64,000 nt of DNA from assembly GCA_900155495.1 (NCBI GenBank), contig FTLJ01000051.1, positions 1 through 64,000 on the forward strand, written 5' to 3'. Shown piece by piece: positions 25,071 through 38,551 of this stretch. The stretch's first letter is position 1, and each line of letters begins with the position of its first letter. The notes beneath the pieces are model-generated. The model saw only the letters and a program-made list of their open reading frames with translations, did no database searches and was not told the DNA's origin. Origin of the DNA: Porogramme epimiltina. Taxonomy: Eukaryota; Basidiomycota; Agaricomycetes; Polyporales; Polyporaceae. Both the position numbers and the translations under genes were made by a program.

Positions 25071-27392
25071 CTAACGCGACTGCGGCGCCACCGTATGCGC
25101 TTTGACGTCCAGCGCGCCCATCTTCTCCCCTAGCTCGTTTACACCCACCGAGCTCCCGTTTCCGTTCGTCATGTTCGTGAGATCATTCATGGAGCTCACC
25201 CGGGCCCGACCGGGCATGCGCCCATTGTGCGTGTGAGCGTGCGTGTCCGCGTTCGAGAGCCGGTTGCCCGCACTCGATGGCCGGTGTAGCGGGAAGAACG
25301 ACGAGCTGCGGTTTCCCCCACCGCCGTTGCCGTTGCTGTAGCTGTTCCCAGTGAAGTCGGGGACTAGCCCTCCCGGGAACGGCGCAGGCGCGAGGGGCAT
25401 GCCCATCGGCCCCGGGAAGACGGGCATCGCCGGCATGAACGCGATCGTGGGTGGAAGGGACGGGGAGCGGCTCATCCCGCGCCTCGTCGTTGCTAGCGCA
25501 TGCGCGTGTGCATGCGCGTGAGGGGAGAGCGCAGGAGCCTTGGGCGTGGGTAGCGGGGTGTCGGGTGCGAGGAGAAGCTGGAGGCCAAGCAGAGTGCAGA
25601 ACGCGGCGTTGCCCGCATTGTGCGGCGCGCGAGCGAGGACATCTGCGCCGAGGGACTGGAGGAGCGCGGATAGTGCGAGAGGCGCGGTTGGGGAGCGTGG
25701 CCGTCCAGAAGGTTCCTGCATGGCACCGCGTTGTCCTGTGGTGTAGAGCTGTCGTTCGAAGGCCATCGTGTCAAGGATGAGGACATTGTGAGGAAGTTCT
25801 ACGGTGCAAAGGAGCAGGTGCGAGTCAGTGACAGCGCGCGGGTGGGGGGACAAGTGGCATAATTTATTCGCGTGCATCTCGAGATCTCAAACCATGTTAA
25901 GGTGCGAGAATTACTTTTCATTAGCGTAAAGGAGTCAAATGAAGATGCCTCGAGAATTCAAGTTGCAAATCCAAGTCCCGAGATGTCGGTAGACAAGCTA
26001 TCCGTTTCGACATAGAAGCACTTACTGATTTTCATTTCTTCAAGCCTCCGTAAATCCCCAGTAGTCCCGTGGGCGACGAGCACAAGGTTATTGGAGATCG
26101 TCTCTGAATCAGGGCTCATCAGGCTACTGCGAGGAAGCAGAGAAGTGTCAGCCCACAAGGAAAGCGGGAGGCGGCATGGAGAGCGGTACCTGAGCAAAGC
26201 GTTTACCATTTGAGGGAGTTTTGCTTTCGGCACCATCTGGCTTTCGCCGAACTGAATGAGGTCCGTCAGATCTCAGGGCCAGAAGGGAGAGACGCAGAGA
26301 TGCCGGCGGGAAGCAAGCTGCTCACCGCATACTGCAATGGAAATCAAGTAAGCTTGTGCTCCAAAACGAGCTCGTGTGACGTGCTCGAGGGTGTATAAAC
26401 GTACCGCCCATGGGAAGCTCGGCTTTATTCTGTTGTGCACCTTGTCCGCGTACTCCGACACAATGTAATGACCGCGCCTTAGGGCCGAGTTCCGTAAGTT
26501 CGCTGTATTACAGATATCCCAACAGGAAGACGAAGCAGGAGCGGCAGCTCACCTGTAGTTCGGCTCTGGATCTGGTGGCCATGCGCCAGCGCTGCACAAA
26601 GTAAATGCGCCCGAGTCAGTCCTGCATGCTGCGCCGGCGACGTCAGGGAGGAGTCAATACTGACGTGTCCAGGTGACCGCATCGTACGGCAGCATATCCC
26701 CATTCTATGCAGGACGCAGCATTGCGTTCTGACCATTCAAAATCGAGTGCCAAGAACGTCTTGTCTTTCGCTGTCCACAGCTCCCGGACCGCCTTGGGTT
26801 CTCCGTTCCGGACGCGGACTTTCAGCGCGGCGAGGACGACTGCGGGGAGCGTGGCGTGGAGCTTTTTATACGCGGCGTAATCGGAGATGTTGCGCAGGTG
26901 GCGTTGGGAAGTTTCGAATGGGGTCACCCGGAGGATATTCTCGACCATAGGGAGCGTCTCCCCGAACCTGCGGGCCCAGTTAAAGCCTGTTTGAGCTGAT
27001 CGGCGGGAGAAGCATACCTCGTCTTGAGCATCTTAAGAAACGCACCCACCGTGGACAGACGGACCACAATGTGTGCACGGCCTGTCCACGTATCGGTGAC
27101 GGTGATGGTCGGCCATGAGAACGTAAGGAACTCCTCGAAAGACTCGAAGAACACGCCCCAGGACCTGTCGAACCTACGCACATCCGCCGAGGTATGGAAC
27201 AAGCTCTCTTCAATGAACCAACGTACTCACCACGGCACGTTGTGGAGTTGGAAATGGCCCATATAGGCCGAGTAAACCTAAGACCATTGCCACGTTTCTG
27301 CGGATGGTCGGCACTCCGATGACGACAGATACACGCACAGATTGAAGGTCACAATCCCATCCCTTTGGATCTGCGAGCGTAAAGTTGGACAT
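25071..27392 (-). CDS. Gfd2/YDR514C-like protein, RNase H-fold (DEDDh-type) domain with a degenerate motif
   Basis: About 510 residues in ten or so exons, starting MSNFTLADPKGWD at 27392. The second exon joins as VYSAYMGHFQLHNVPW|FDRSWGVFF. The exonuclease-like core begins with KTFLALDFEW (D-x-E motif) and goes on through HYIVSEYADKVHNR, PSFPWAYAFGESQ, NNLVLVAHGTTGDLRRL (second Asp) and LPHNVLILDTMAFERQLY. The last motif reads APHNAGNAAFCTLLGLQ, where family members normally have HNAGNDA. The codon is GCC, so the catalytic Asp is Ala. A 6-nt exon (26331-26326, TATGCG) encodes the Tyr-Ala of PWAYAFG. The C-terminal 180 residues are low complexity (His-Ala, Pro and Asn-Gly runs) and look disordered. 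Yeast Gfd2 is linked to mRNA export factors, but its relatives are mostly uncharacterised. The family call rests on motif order. Confidence 0.82.
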
Positions 27393-29324
<1,932 letters not shown>

Positions 29325-29942
29325 TGGTGTGCGCTCTATATGGCCGTCGTCTCGGCCTTGGCGATGGGGTACGCCGCGCGCAGGGGGGCCTTCATGCATG
29401 TATTACACTCGCTATGCACTCCATGATATGCATCCACGATGGCCATGTAACGTGTGCGTTCGCCCTTGTATGATAGGACCGAGGTCGTTTTCTCTGTGCT
29501 TCAACTGGTGCAAATGTTGTCGTGATTTAGGGTGTCCACTCGTGAACGCCGCTATGGTGGGTGGGGGATTGTCTGGATGAGCCTGATCATACAGCATATG
29601 GACACAAGCATCTCGCCAACGGCTGTCTGTGCAACTCCGAAGTTATCTTATTTTGTCATACCACCCTCGGGCTTCCATGATGATGGGCGCGCGGAAATCT
29701 GCCATATGTCGGCGCCCAAACATCCGTGTTCCGCGCTCTGCCCAAAAGCGTACGTCTTCGGCCTCGCCGCCCATCTCATGGAAGCCTATATAAACCCACG
29801 TACGCTCGATGAGGGGGGATTCGGTCTTTCCCTTCCTTCCCAGGTAAGTGATGAGCGGCTTCGTGCGGTGTCGACTCCTGAGTTGACCCCAGGAATCCAT
29901 CTGTGTCCACCTCTACTGTGGCCCATCCTCTCTCCCTTAGCC
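29325..29942. other. Gap between ubiquitin-eL40 and the P450 gene
   Basis: These 618 bp hold no gene. A TATA box for the P450 gene is at 29787-29794. Confidence 0.6.
29787..29794 (+). promoter_or_regulatory. TATA box of the P450 gene
   Basis: TATATAAA stands 149 bp before the P450 start codon on the same strand. Confidence 0.6.
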
Positions 29943-32030
29943 ATGCACCAGATAGCCTGGTACATCGTCCTCGGCCTCGTGGCCTCCTACGCCGTGCGGT
30001 GGCTACGAGATCCAGTATGCGACCATACCTACATTCATGCGATACCTTGCTGAAGTCCCTTATTCTAGCTAAGACGTATCCCCACCGTTGGTGGGCCCTC
30101 TGCCCCCCTATTGTCTTACCTTGGTTCTATAAGATATCTCCGTCGTGCGCAGGAGATCATCCAGCAGGGATATAACAAGGTGCGATTCGAGCGGACAGAC
30201 GTCTCTTTAAAGTTTGCTTGCTCATCTTTCAAATACGCCACAGTATCACGGATCCGCATTTAAGGTGGCCATGTTCGACCAATGGCTGGTCGTCCTAAGC
30301 GGGCCCGAGCTCGTGGAGCAGGTTCGGAAGCTCCCAGACCATATTGCGTCTCCTTTGAATGGTCTACTCTACGTAAGTAGTTATGTATCTATCGTATGGC
30401 CTTGCGTCGCTGATCAGAGATATCGACTTAGCTTACACAGGTCGACAAGTATACGCCTCAGTCCGTAGTCGCAGACCAGTACCATGTCGAAATCGTGAGG
30501 CACAAGTTGACGCACCAGCTTGCTTCTGTTCTACCGCGGGTCATGGACGAGGTTCAAGCATTTTGCGGCGAGGTACTGCCTACGAAAGAGAGAGGTAAGG
30601 AGTTGCATATATATATCCATATCTTTACATGCAGCTTACTCTCGTGCGCTTTTACAGAGGCTGTATCGCTCCCATGCGCCAAAACCATGTTAGATATCAT
30701 AGCTAGAGCCGCTGGTCGCACCTTCGTCGGCCTTCCAATGTGTAAGAGATGCCCGTTTTTCCTGTTTGTTTTGCAACTGATCTCTATTCGTATTGCAGGC
30801 AGAAATCCTTTATATCTAGAGGCGGCATCGTCGTTCACTATTGATGTCGTCAAGGCAAGGTTTTTCATCAATCTGTTCCCCGAGTTCATGAAAGGGTATT
30901 GTCCCTCAGAAAAGGCCACCACATCACGAACTGACCTTTGGCTACAGAACTGTGTCACGGTTCTTGTCTGGACCCAGAAACAACTTGGCGAGGGCGATTG
31001 ACCTACTTCAGCCACTCATCGAAGAGCGCGAACGTGTCCTAGAACAGCAGGAGAAAGGAGAGAACGGCGAGGCACTCTCTCCGGAGAACCCGGTGAGTTC
31101 ATTGTTCATAGCATCTCTACCAGACTCCCCTCATGCATGATCCCACAGGACGATTTCCTTCAGTGGATAATTGAAGAAGCGCATGAACGCAAGTTAGGCG
31201 AACCGGTAGCGACAGTGCTGACGCGCTTGCAGCTCATGAACTTCGCCGCTATGCACACTACGTCCAACGTACGTTCTCGATCCTTTCGGTTTGGGCGCAC
31301 GATAAATAACTCGTTGCAGAGCTTGACACATGCGTTTTATCATCTACTATCAAATCCTGAAATAATTGAACCCATTCGGGCGGAAGTGGAGCAAGTACTC
31401 AGCGCAGAGGGATGGACTCGATCCGCGGTTGACAAGATGCACAAGCTAGATAGCCTGCTCAAAGAATCACAACGCCTCAGCGGCATCAACATTCGTACGT
31501 ACTCGTCCTCCTTTCTCCTCAGCTCTACTCACTTTCTTCTCTATATAGTGGGCATGGTTCGCCGTGCGATGCAGGATATTACGCTCACAGACGGGACACA
31601 CATCCCGGAAGGTACCCTGTTTGCATTCGCCGCGCAGTCGCTGCATTCCGACGCACAACACTACCCTGATCCCATGCGCTTCGAGCCCTTCCGCTTCTCG
31701 GATGCGCGTGGGGAGGAGGGCACATCCGCGCGGCATCGGTACATCAACACCTCATCGGAATACATCCCGTTCGGGCGCGGGAAGCATGCGTGGTATGTGG
31801 TCGTATCATTTGAGCTAGGGGAGAATAAGACATGCTGATCGAATGGGCCATCGAATAGCCCTGGGAGATTTTTTGCGTCAATGGAGCTCAAGGCAATTCT
31901 CGCATATCTAGTCATGAACTACGACATGGAACTAGAGGGAGGCGCGGTCCGCCCGAAGGACTTTATATTTGGATTTTCTGTGATTCCCTCTGCAAAGGCC
32001 GTCGCCGTGTTTAGGAAGAGGCAAGTGTAG
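29943..32030 (+). CDS. Cytochrome P450 monooxygenase
   Basis: Eleven exons sum to 500 residues. The N-terminus MHQIAWYIVLGLVASYAVRW is a membrane anchor, so the enzyme sits on the ER facing the cytosol. The I-helix motif is NFAAMHTTSN, the form with His in place of the acidic residue seen in basidiomycete P450s related to ent-kaurene oxidases. The K-helix ExxR is KESQR. The PERF-region motif is PDPMRFEPFRF. The heme motif is FGRGKHACPGRFFA, with its Cys codon split by the last intron (TG|C). Introns of about 50-60 bp separate the exons, several of them under 100 bp. The substrate is unknown. It stands alone, without a terpene synthase or other pathway genes next to it. It converges on the HET gene with a gap of 196 bp. 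Confidence 0.95.
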
Positions 32031-32226
32031 ATATAGAATTCTGTTGCGAATATTATTGCTCTCTGTAAACTACGTTATGCAATACCGTTACAGATACAAA
32101 TGTTGATCAGGGAGCTCTACCGTTCTTGAACTAGGACAGGAGCTGCGACTGTCTATGACGAAATCGAAACCACTACACTCAAAAAATGGACCCATTAAAC
32201 GCGACCTCTGTAGATTGTCCTGCCTT

Positions 32227-34203
32227 TCATATGTCGGCGCGCTGCTTCCGTCTCCCCACCCTCCCACCTGGTCCACGCGACACCGGCATGCGCTTTTCGG
32301 ACACCTCAATGTCCAGCGCGAGCGCCAAGTCGAGCGGACTCACGGGTGTCGTGAGCGTGACACGCATCGCGTAGAGCACTCCTGGGCTGTTCCCCCGCAG
32401 GATGAACTCCATGCACGTCGCACCGTCACGAGCACGACGCCAGTTGGCGACGTGTCCTAGGCAGTTTCCAGGTGGTGAGGTGTCCGGATGGGGTGCGAAC
32501 CACAGGTCCTCCGGTGTCGGCGGAGGGACTCCTCGCTCATCCCCGGGCACCCGGCGGCTTTGGACTTGCACGCGGAGGAGGTCCGTGCAGGAGCTTGGTG
32601 GTCCAGACAACAACGACGGACGACAATGCTCACAGAAGCCGATGACGACACGGAATGCGGAACGTCCACAGACGAGGGTAAAGACGTGCCGGCGGGGACA
32701 CCAAGGCGACCCGGACGGCGGGAGATCCATGACAGACTTCGTGACTTCAACGCCGCGCTCCTTGAAGGCATTGGTGACCCGGGTGGGCATGAACACAATG
32801 CACTGGCCCGAATGGGGGTATGGGTGGGGGAGAACGTTCAAACGGGGATGGGGACGGACGAGGGGATCTCCGCGAGGGATGTGGGTCAGAGCAAATGAGA
32901 GCTCTCCGCAACGTAGGAGAGAGTCCAGAACATCTTGGGATATGGCAACCAAACGGTAATTGGGTAAGCTACCGTCTGGGTCAGAGCTACGTGACCCAAC
33001 TAAGAGTGAGTCCGTGAGGGACTTTTGAGATGGCGATGATGAGGTATACACCGACGATGGTCTGAGAATGAGTGCAATGAGATTGTTCAGTGGGTCCTCA
33101 CAGAGGAGAAAGCCCAACTTGATTTGTGCCTGGCAGAACCTCTGGGCTAACGCGCTTTGCGGCGTTCCTGGGAGTGGCGCCCAAAGTAAATGGTGAAAGG
33201 AAAGGATAGGAAGCTCGCTCTGGACGCCGTATCGAGTGATTGAATACGAAGCAGGGGCGTTCTGTGACCACTCAACCTTCCCTAACCTCCTCATCAGTGT
33301 GTCGTGAGAGATCGGGAGCAATTCTGTGGAGTCTTTAAAGCTAGATGGAGACGGGGCAAAAAGTCGACCATGATCGTCCGGAGGAGATTGAGTGTCGTCA
33401 AGGACGCCCGTCTCGTCCACGAGGAGCGGTAATCTCCTTCCCCATGAGAAAAGGGTGTCATCGGGGAACTGTTTGAGGATTTCCTCTTGCAACCGTGCGA
33501 ACGCGTGCGACCCTTCTCCATAGATCGCTGGCATATGGATCCCAAAAAGGCCCATCAGGGAGTACGCCTCGTCCTCTATGCGAGTTGTTCTACGTCCCGA
33601 GGCCCATGACATCCGCCTTGCGACGCTAACGAAGTCGAGTGGTTCGATACCCCTCAGAATACCCCCGCTGATCCCGGTGATTTCTTGGAGAACAGCTGCA
33701 AGGGTGTTCTTGGTTCCTATTGGATTCCAATTCATGGTAAGGAAGACGACGGCCGAAGGGGCGATGAGCTCCTGGAGTGTCCACCCGCGCTTGAACCAAA
33801 TGGAGGCCCGGAATTTAGACGGTTTTGCGACAGGTTCGTCAGAGTCGTCGACGTCGTGGAGGTAGGCGTAACACTGTGAAGCGGATGCGTACCACTTGTA
33901 CATCGTGTTGATCGCCTCGGATAGTTCTGCGCTGCTGGCCTGATCTATGCAGCACGAGTCGATCCAGATCCAATTGTAGCCGTCTGCCCACGCGTGTGCG
34001 CAACACTGGCGAATCTTCTCTGAGATATGCAAGTGAGGGTCCTGAGGGGAAGGGGATTGGGAAGAAGCTGCGATTATGGATTTAACGTCGCGGAAAGACT
34101 GCTCGCCGTCCTTGGACCAGACGTGGGAGAGGATGGCATAGTCGACCTTGAGCGGGTCGTCAAATTGCTGAAAGCGCAGTGTACGCGTGTTTAATAGGCG
34201 CAT
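32227..34203 (-). CDS. HET-domain protein (heterokaryon incompatibility type)
   Basis: A single uninterrupted exon of 658 residues. The start is the Met of MRLLNTRTLRFQQF. The open frame runs 109 codons further up, but that part crosses a TATA box and lacks homology-like features. The HET domain spans roughly residues 20-165: YAILSHVWSKDGEQSFRDV, then HAWADGYNWIWIDSCCIDQ, then SEAINTMYKWYASASQCYAYL, and RASIWFKRGWTLQELIAPSAV. RIEDEAYSLMGLFGIHMPAIYGEG follows, typical of basidiomycete and ascomycete members. The C-terminal 300 residues have no domain I recognise. In ascomycetes HET domains trigger cell death after non-self fusion. In basidiomycetes the families are large and the function is mostly untested. 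No NACHT, WD40 or ankyrin part is seen. Confidence 0.93.
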   Translation of the reverse strand: MRLLNTRTLRFQQFDDPLKVDYAILSHVWSKDGEQSFRDVKSIIAASSQSPSPQDPHLHISEKIRQCCAHAWADGYNWIWIDSCCIDQASSAELSEAINTMYKWYASASQCYAYLHDVDDSDEPVAKPSKFRASIWFKRGWTLQELIAPSAVVFLTMNWNPIGTKNTLAAVLQEITGISGGILRGIEPLDFVSVARRMSWASGRRTTRIEDEAYSLMGLFGIHMPAIYGEGSHAFARLQEEILKQFPDDTLFSWGRRLPLLVDETGVLDDTQSPPDDHGRLFAPSPSSFKDSTELLPISHDTLMRRLGKVEWSQNAPASYSITRYGVQSELPILSFHHLLWAPLPGTPQSALAQRFCQAQIKLGFLLCEDPLNNLIALILRPSSVYTSSSPSQKSLTDSLLVGSRSSDPDGSLPNYRLVAISQDVLDSLLRCGELSFALTHIPRGDPLVRPHPRLNVLPHPYPHSGQCIVFMPTRVTNAFKERGVEVTKSVMDLPPSGSPWCPRRHVFTLVCGRSAFRVVIGFCEHCRPSLLSGPPSSCTDLLRVQVQSRRVPGDERGVPPPTPEDLWFAPHPDTSPPGNCLGHVANWRRARDGATCMEFILRGNSPGVLYAMRVTLTTPVSPLDLALALDIEVSEKRMPVSRGPGGRVGRRKQRADI

Positions 34204-34928
34204 GTAAGCCTTGGCTTCATACGGCACATGGGATGGGTAAGCGACGGGTTGGGTGGATCCATGTAGAGGCGGCCCTACCAAGCTGAGACTAAAATGTGCA
34301 AAGTGCAATAAGCTGTTGCGCAGCGCAGTTGCAGCGGGGGGTCTGAGTGATTGCGATGGCCTGTCGAGCGTGCACTTATACAAGATATATAGGAGCCCTA
34401 GAGCCCGCGTCAGTTGCACAGCCGGGTTTCCGTACGCACCGTCTAGACGAGTCACTCGAAATATCTGAGAGCTACTATGAGCACGGGCCACACAGCCCCA
34501 GGCGGGGAAGACTGGCCACGAGTGAGGCACCCAGGGAGCAGCTGACTGTCCCTAGACAGCCCGAGTAGACATTAACGCCTAGCCATGTCGCACGCTGCAC
34601 AGAATGTGGTCGTTGGCAGTGCCAGAGCCTCTGAGCATGAATAATCGTAAAAGTAAGTCTGCTAGGACTGGCGTGGTCGAGTCCATCGAGTTTGCTAGGA
34701 TTGTAGTGAGTGAAGATGATCTGAAGTTGAACACTGGGAAGGATTGTTTGGCATCATATTTGATCACGTGCGGCAGATCGGGAACATAAATCTCCAAGCG
34801 TAGATCTCGCGCTACCGCCGGAAATTTCCCTCGAAATTCCGTCTGTGCCTCAACTCCTCTGTGCAGTTGGTGGCGGGTTCGCTCACTAACACCATTCTCA
34901 CTCTCGACTTGAGCCCCTTAACTTTGAT
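34204..34928. other. Divergent promoter region (HET gene / UTP14)
   Basis: These 725 bp have no supported gene. A TATATAT for the HET gene is at 34385-34391 on the minus strand. Confidence 0.6.
34385..34391 (-). promoter_or_regulatory. TATA box candidate of the HET gene
   Basis: On the minus strand this reads TATATAT, about 182 bp before the chosen start codon at 34203. It lies inside the longer open frame, which supports the downstream Met as the true start. Confidence 0.5.
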
Positions 34929-37900
34929 ATGGCTAAGGGACGCGCACCTGGGAAAGCCCCTCCGTCGAATCGACCATCTCGCAAGGCGGCAAATGCTCTG
35001 GGATATGCAAAACGCCAGAGCTTGAAATCCAAGGCCCTAGGCTCTAAGGGACTTTCGGATGTCTATGAATACCAACAAGAAAAGGTACGCCGTGCCAGAG
35101 TCAAACCCCTCCTCGAACGGGATGAAACGACGGCTGCTGGTGGGGTGGAGAGCGGGAGCGAGGATGCAGAGGAGGGAAGCAGAAGGAGGGACTCGAGGCC
35201 GAGGCTGGTGGGGGAAAATGACGACGATAGCGGAATAGGCGAGGACGAAGATGAAGAGATTGACAGTGACGAGGCCTTCGAGGAAAGCGACGAGGAACGG
35301 TTCGCTGGGTTTAACTTCTCTCAGAAGGTATGGCATCATGGGATCTACTTGATAATTCTCTATTGATTTGCTACGCAAAAAGAAGACCAACGTGAAGGCG
35401 AAACCAAAACAAAAAGTCAAAGCCTCTACTCGCGCCGTACGGTTCGCTGAAGTGGATCTTAACGAGGATGATGAAGATGTGAAAGCCGACCGTGCTACCC
35501 AGTCGCCCAGCGAGGATGAGGGTGAGGACGACGAGGAAGAGGATGAGGAGGAAGAGGAAGGCGACCCGAGCGAATTCATAGATGTCTTGGACGTCTTGGA
35601 CGGGCGAGGGGAACCCGACTTAGGGGATGAGGCCGATATAGAGAAAGCGAAACCCCCGCCGGACTTGAAAACAAACGGTATGGAGATCAACGAGGACTCA
35701 GACGGTGACGAAGACATGGACGGATCGGAGGAAGAGTCGGGAGAGGAGGATGGGGATGAGCAGGAAGAAGACGACATGGTTTCCGCCTCCGAAGCGGAAG
35801 ATGGCGAAGACGGTGAGACAGCTCTGCTGGAACTCGAGAGCTTTGTATCTGGGTTGGATGCCGGACAGAAGCGCAAGGCACCTGACGAGGACGACGTGCA
35901 CGATGGCGCGGACATGAAACGTACACGAAAGCGAAGACTTTTGCCGGAACGGACGGAGGCAGGTCTCGAGAATGAGTTTGCTCCCGCTTTAGGTGCGTAC
36001 ATCTATCTACTGCTATTCTTCCTCTCTGACAGACAAAAATGAAGACAGCGGAAGGCTGAATCTTGACGACTTGCTTGCACCGCTTGAGGGTCAATCCTCA
36101 AACCTGCTCTCTCTGAAGAAATCGGCCAAAGTGCTCTCATCGACCTCCGGTAAAATCAAAACACTATCCGCACCATTGCCACAACGTACTGCCGAGCGTT
36201 TGGATCGTGAGGCTGCGTATGAACAGACGAAGGAGGAGGTCGATAAATGGAAGGCTACTATGCAACGCATTCAACAGGTACGTCAACGCCCCAGTGCAAT
36301 GGCCGGATGTTAAAACTGCTTATTTAGGCGGAACACCTAAGCTTCCCTCTCCAAGCCGAGCCTAAAAGCCGAACTTCTAACCTAGAATTGGCGGCCAAGT
36401 TCAAGGCGAGTTCCTACTATGCATATCGTATTATTGGGCGAATAATTAACGCATCTTTCGTACAGCCCACAACAGAACTTGAAAGCGCAGTCGACAAGTT
36501 GTTGAAATCCGCTAAGATGCGTGAGGATGAGCTCGCGCAGACCGAATCACTCAAGATGAACCACCTCTCCGTTGAGGAGGTCGCTGCCCGACGCGCAGAA
36601 CTTGCGAAGATGCGCGACCTCATGTTCCGCGCCGAGGCGAAGGCGAAACGTCTCGCGAAGATCAAGAGCAAGACGTACCGTCGGATCCGCAAGAAGGAGC
36701 GTGCCCGTCTCGCGGAGAAGCTCGGCGAGGGCTCGGACGCGGAAGACGAGGACGATGAAGAGGCTCAGATGCGGCGCGAAGTCGAGCGCGCTCGGGAGCG
36801 TGCCACGCTCCGGCACAAGAATACGGGCAAGTGGGCGAAAGCGATGCGGTTGCGCGGGGAGTTGGAAGAGGACCAGCGGCGTGACATCAACGACATGCTC
36901 GACCGGGGCGAGAAGCTACGGCGGAAGATCCAGGGGCGTGGCGACGGGAGCGACGAAGAGGAGAGTGACGACGAGGAGAGCGATGAAGGCGATGGGGAAG
37001 AGGAAATTTCACGTATCAAGGCAAAGGCATTCGATGAACTCGCTGCGTTGGACGCGAACGAACCCGAAGAACCTGCTGGCAAGAAGGGCAAGAGTATCTT
37101 TGAGATGAAGTTTATGAAGGACGCTATGGCGCGCGAACAACACAAGATGCGCGGCATGGTCGACGACTTCGTTAGAGAAATGGGTGGCGGCGATCCTGAC
37201 GAGGACGAAGACGCTGTTCTTGACTCTACCCAGCCGCAGGACGTTATTGTCCAGAGGGTAGGGGGCCGCGTTGTCTATCGCCCGGGTGCCCTGGTATGTA
37301 ATTTTTCCGGGTTTGTGACCGACTTGTCGGGACCTGATACAACCGCTGCACAGAATACCGGCTTACGCCCCGTCGGCTCGCTAGCATCAGACACATCGAG
37401 TGTTACGCTCAAGTCGACCGACCTTCCACTGGACGCTCGGGCGAGCCAGTCCCCTCCAGATTCCCCCGCAGCATTCCGTCCCGTTCCCGTCACTGAACCC
37501 ACCGCCGAAGCGAACCCCTGGCTTGCCCAGGCGAGTGAGTCCGTGCAGACCAAGCAGACACGCCACGAAGTTGCTGTGAGCAAGGATAGCGGCGCGGCAG
37601 ACAAGTCCAAGAACAAGCTACGCAAGCGCGCTAAGAAGCGTCTAGAGGAGAAGGAGAAAGCCCATGAAGACGCCGAGGTCGATATTAATCTCTCGGCCGT
37701 CATGACGCTCACCAAGGTGGGCGAACCTTCATCGGTCCAGACCGCGAAGTCTTCTGCGAAGGGCAAGGGTAAGGGCAAGGGACTTGCCACTACCATCCCG
37801 GTGGACGACGACAGCGACTCGGATGCGAACAGCGAGCTGGAGGAGCAAGAAAGGGTCATGGCACAGAAGGGTCAGGGCAAGGGCAAGAGCAGAGCTGGAG

Positions 37901-38551
37901 GCGTAAAGGCCTTCGAACAGCGTGACCTCGTTGCTCTCGCCTTCGCTGGCGACAATGTTGTCCAGGTAGGGACTTGCGCGCAAAACTTTCCGGCCCGTCA
38001 AAATTGATTGTTCATCCCCTTCAGGACTTCGCGGAGGCCAAACGGCGCGAGATCGCGCAGGATGCACCGAAAGAGGTGGACACGACTCTCCCTGGCTGGG
38101 TAAGTGCAACTCCCCCTTTCACCCCGCACCACCCCATCCAACTCTGATCACTTCTATGATTACTTCCCTGCAGGGCTCGTGGGGTGGATCGGGCACGAAG
38201 AAGGCCGCGCCGAAGCCGCACCTCGTCAAGAAGGTTGCAGGGGTCGACCCTGCTTCGCGCGCAGACTACAAGAAGTCGCACGTAATTATCTCGGAGAAGC
38301 GCGACAAGAAGGCGGCCAGATACCTCGTCAAGGATCTGCCCTACCCGTACACGAGCCGCGCGCAGTTCGAGCGCAGCATGGAGGTCCCGCTTGGCACGGA
38401 GTGGAATACACGCCTTGGGTTCCAGCGCGCGACGCTGCCCAAGGTCGTTACGAAGGTGCGGACCGGTTTCCGGTTTACATTGTGTAGCGTGCTGACGGTG
38501 CTGCTTTGGCAGATGGGGACGCTCATTACACCACTGGAAAAACATACTTGA
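34929..38551 (+). CDS. UTP14: U3 snoRNA-associated protein Utp14
   Basis: Nine exons (34929-35327, 35383-35992, 36033-36277, 36328-36405, 36466-37293, 37354-37965, 38025-38099, 38174-38455, 38513-38551) sum to 1055 residues. Utp14 is a nucleolar part of the small-subunit processome and activates the helicase Dhr1 in 18S rRNA maturation. Visible marks are basic N-terminal and long acidic stretches, RLNLDDLLAPLEG, PLPQRTAERLDREAAYE, PTTELESAVDKLL, the basic KRLAKIKSKTYRRIRKKERA, and the C-terminal PGWGSWGGSG and HVIISEKRDKKAARYLVKDL blocks. The end KVVTKMGTLITPLEKH fits the family. The intron 36406-36465 starts with GC (AAG|GCGAGT). This intron and the one at 37294-37353 are both 60 bp and without in-frame stops, so the unspliced frame stays open. 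It is larger than the yeast protein because of acidic low-complexity sequence. Confidence 0.95.

Noticed and set aside
32227..34530. Longer start for the HET gene at 34530
   Set aside because: The added 109 codons run across a TATATAT element and lack HET-like features. The Met at 34203 directly precedes the conserved start of the domain.
35037..36002. Ser-rich open frame of 321 codons on the minus strand
   Set aside because: It is the complement of the acidic repeats of UTP14. Runs of GAG and GAC read as Ser codons on the other strand.
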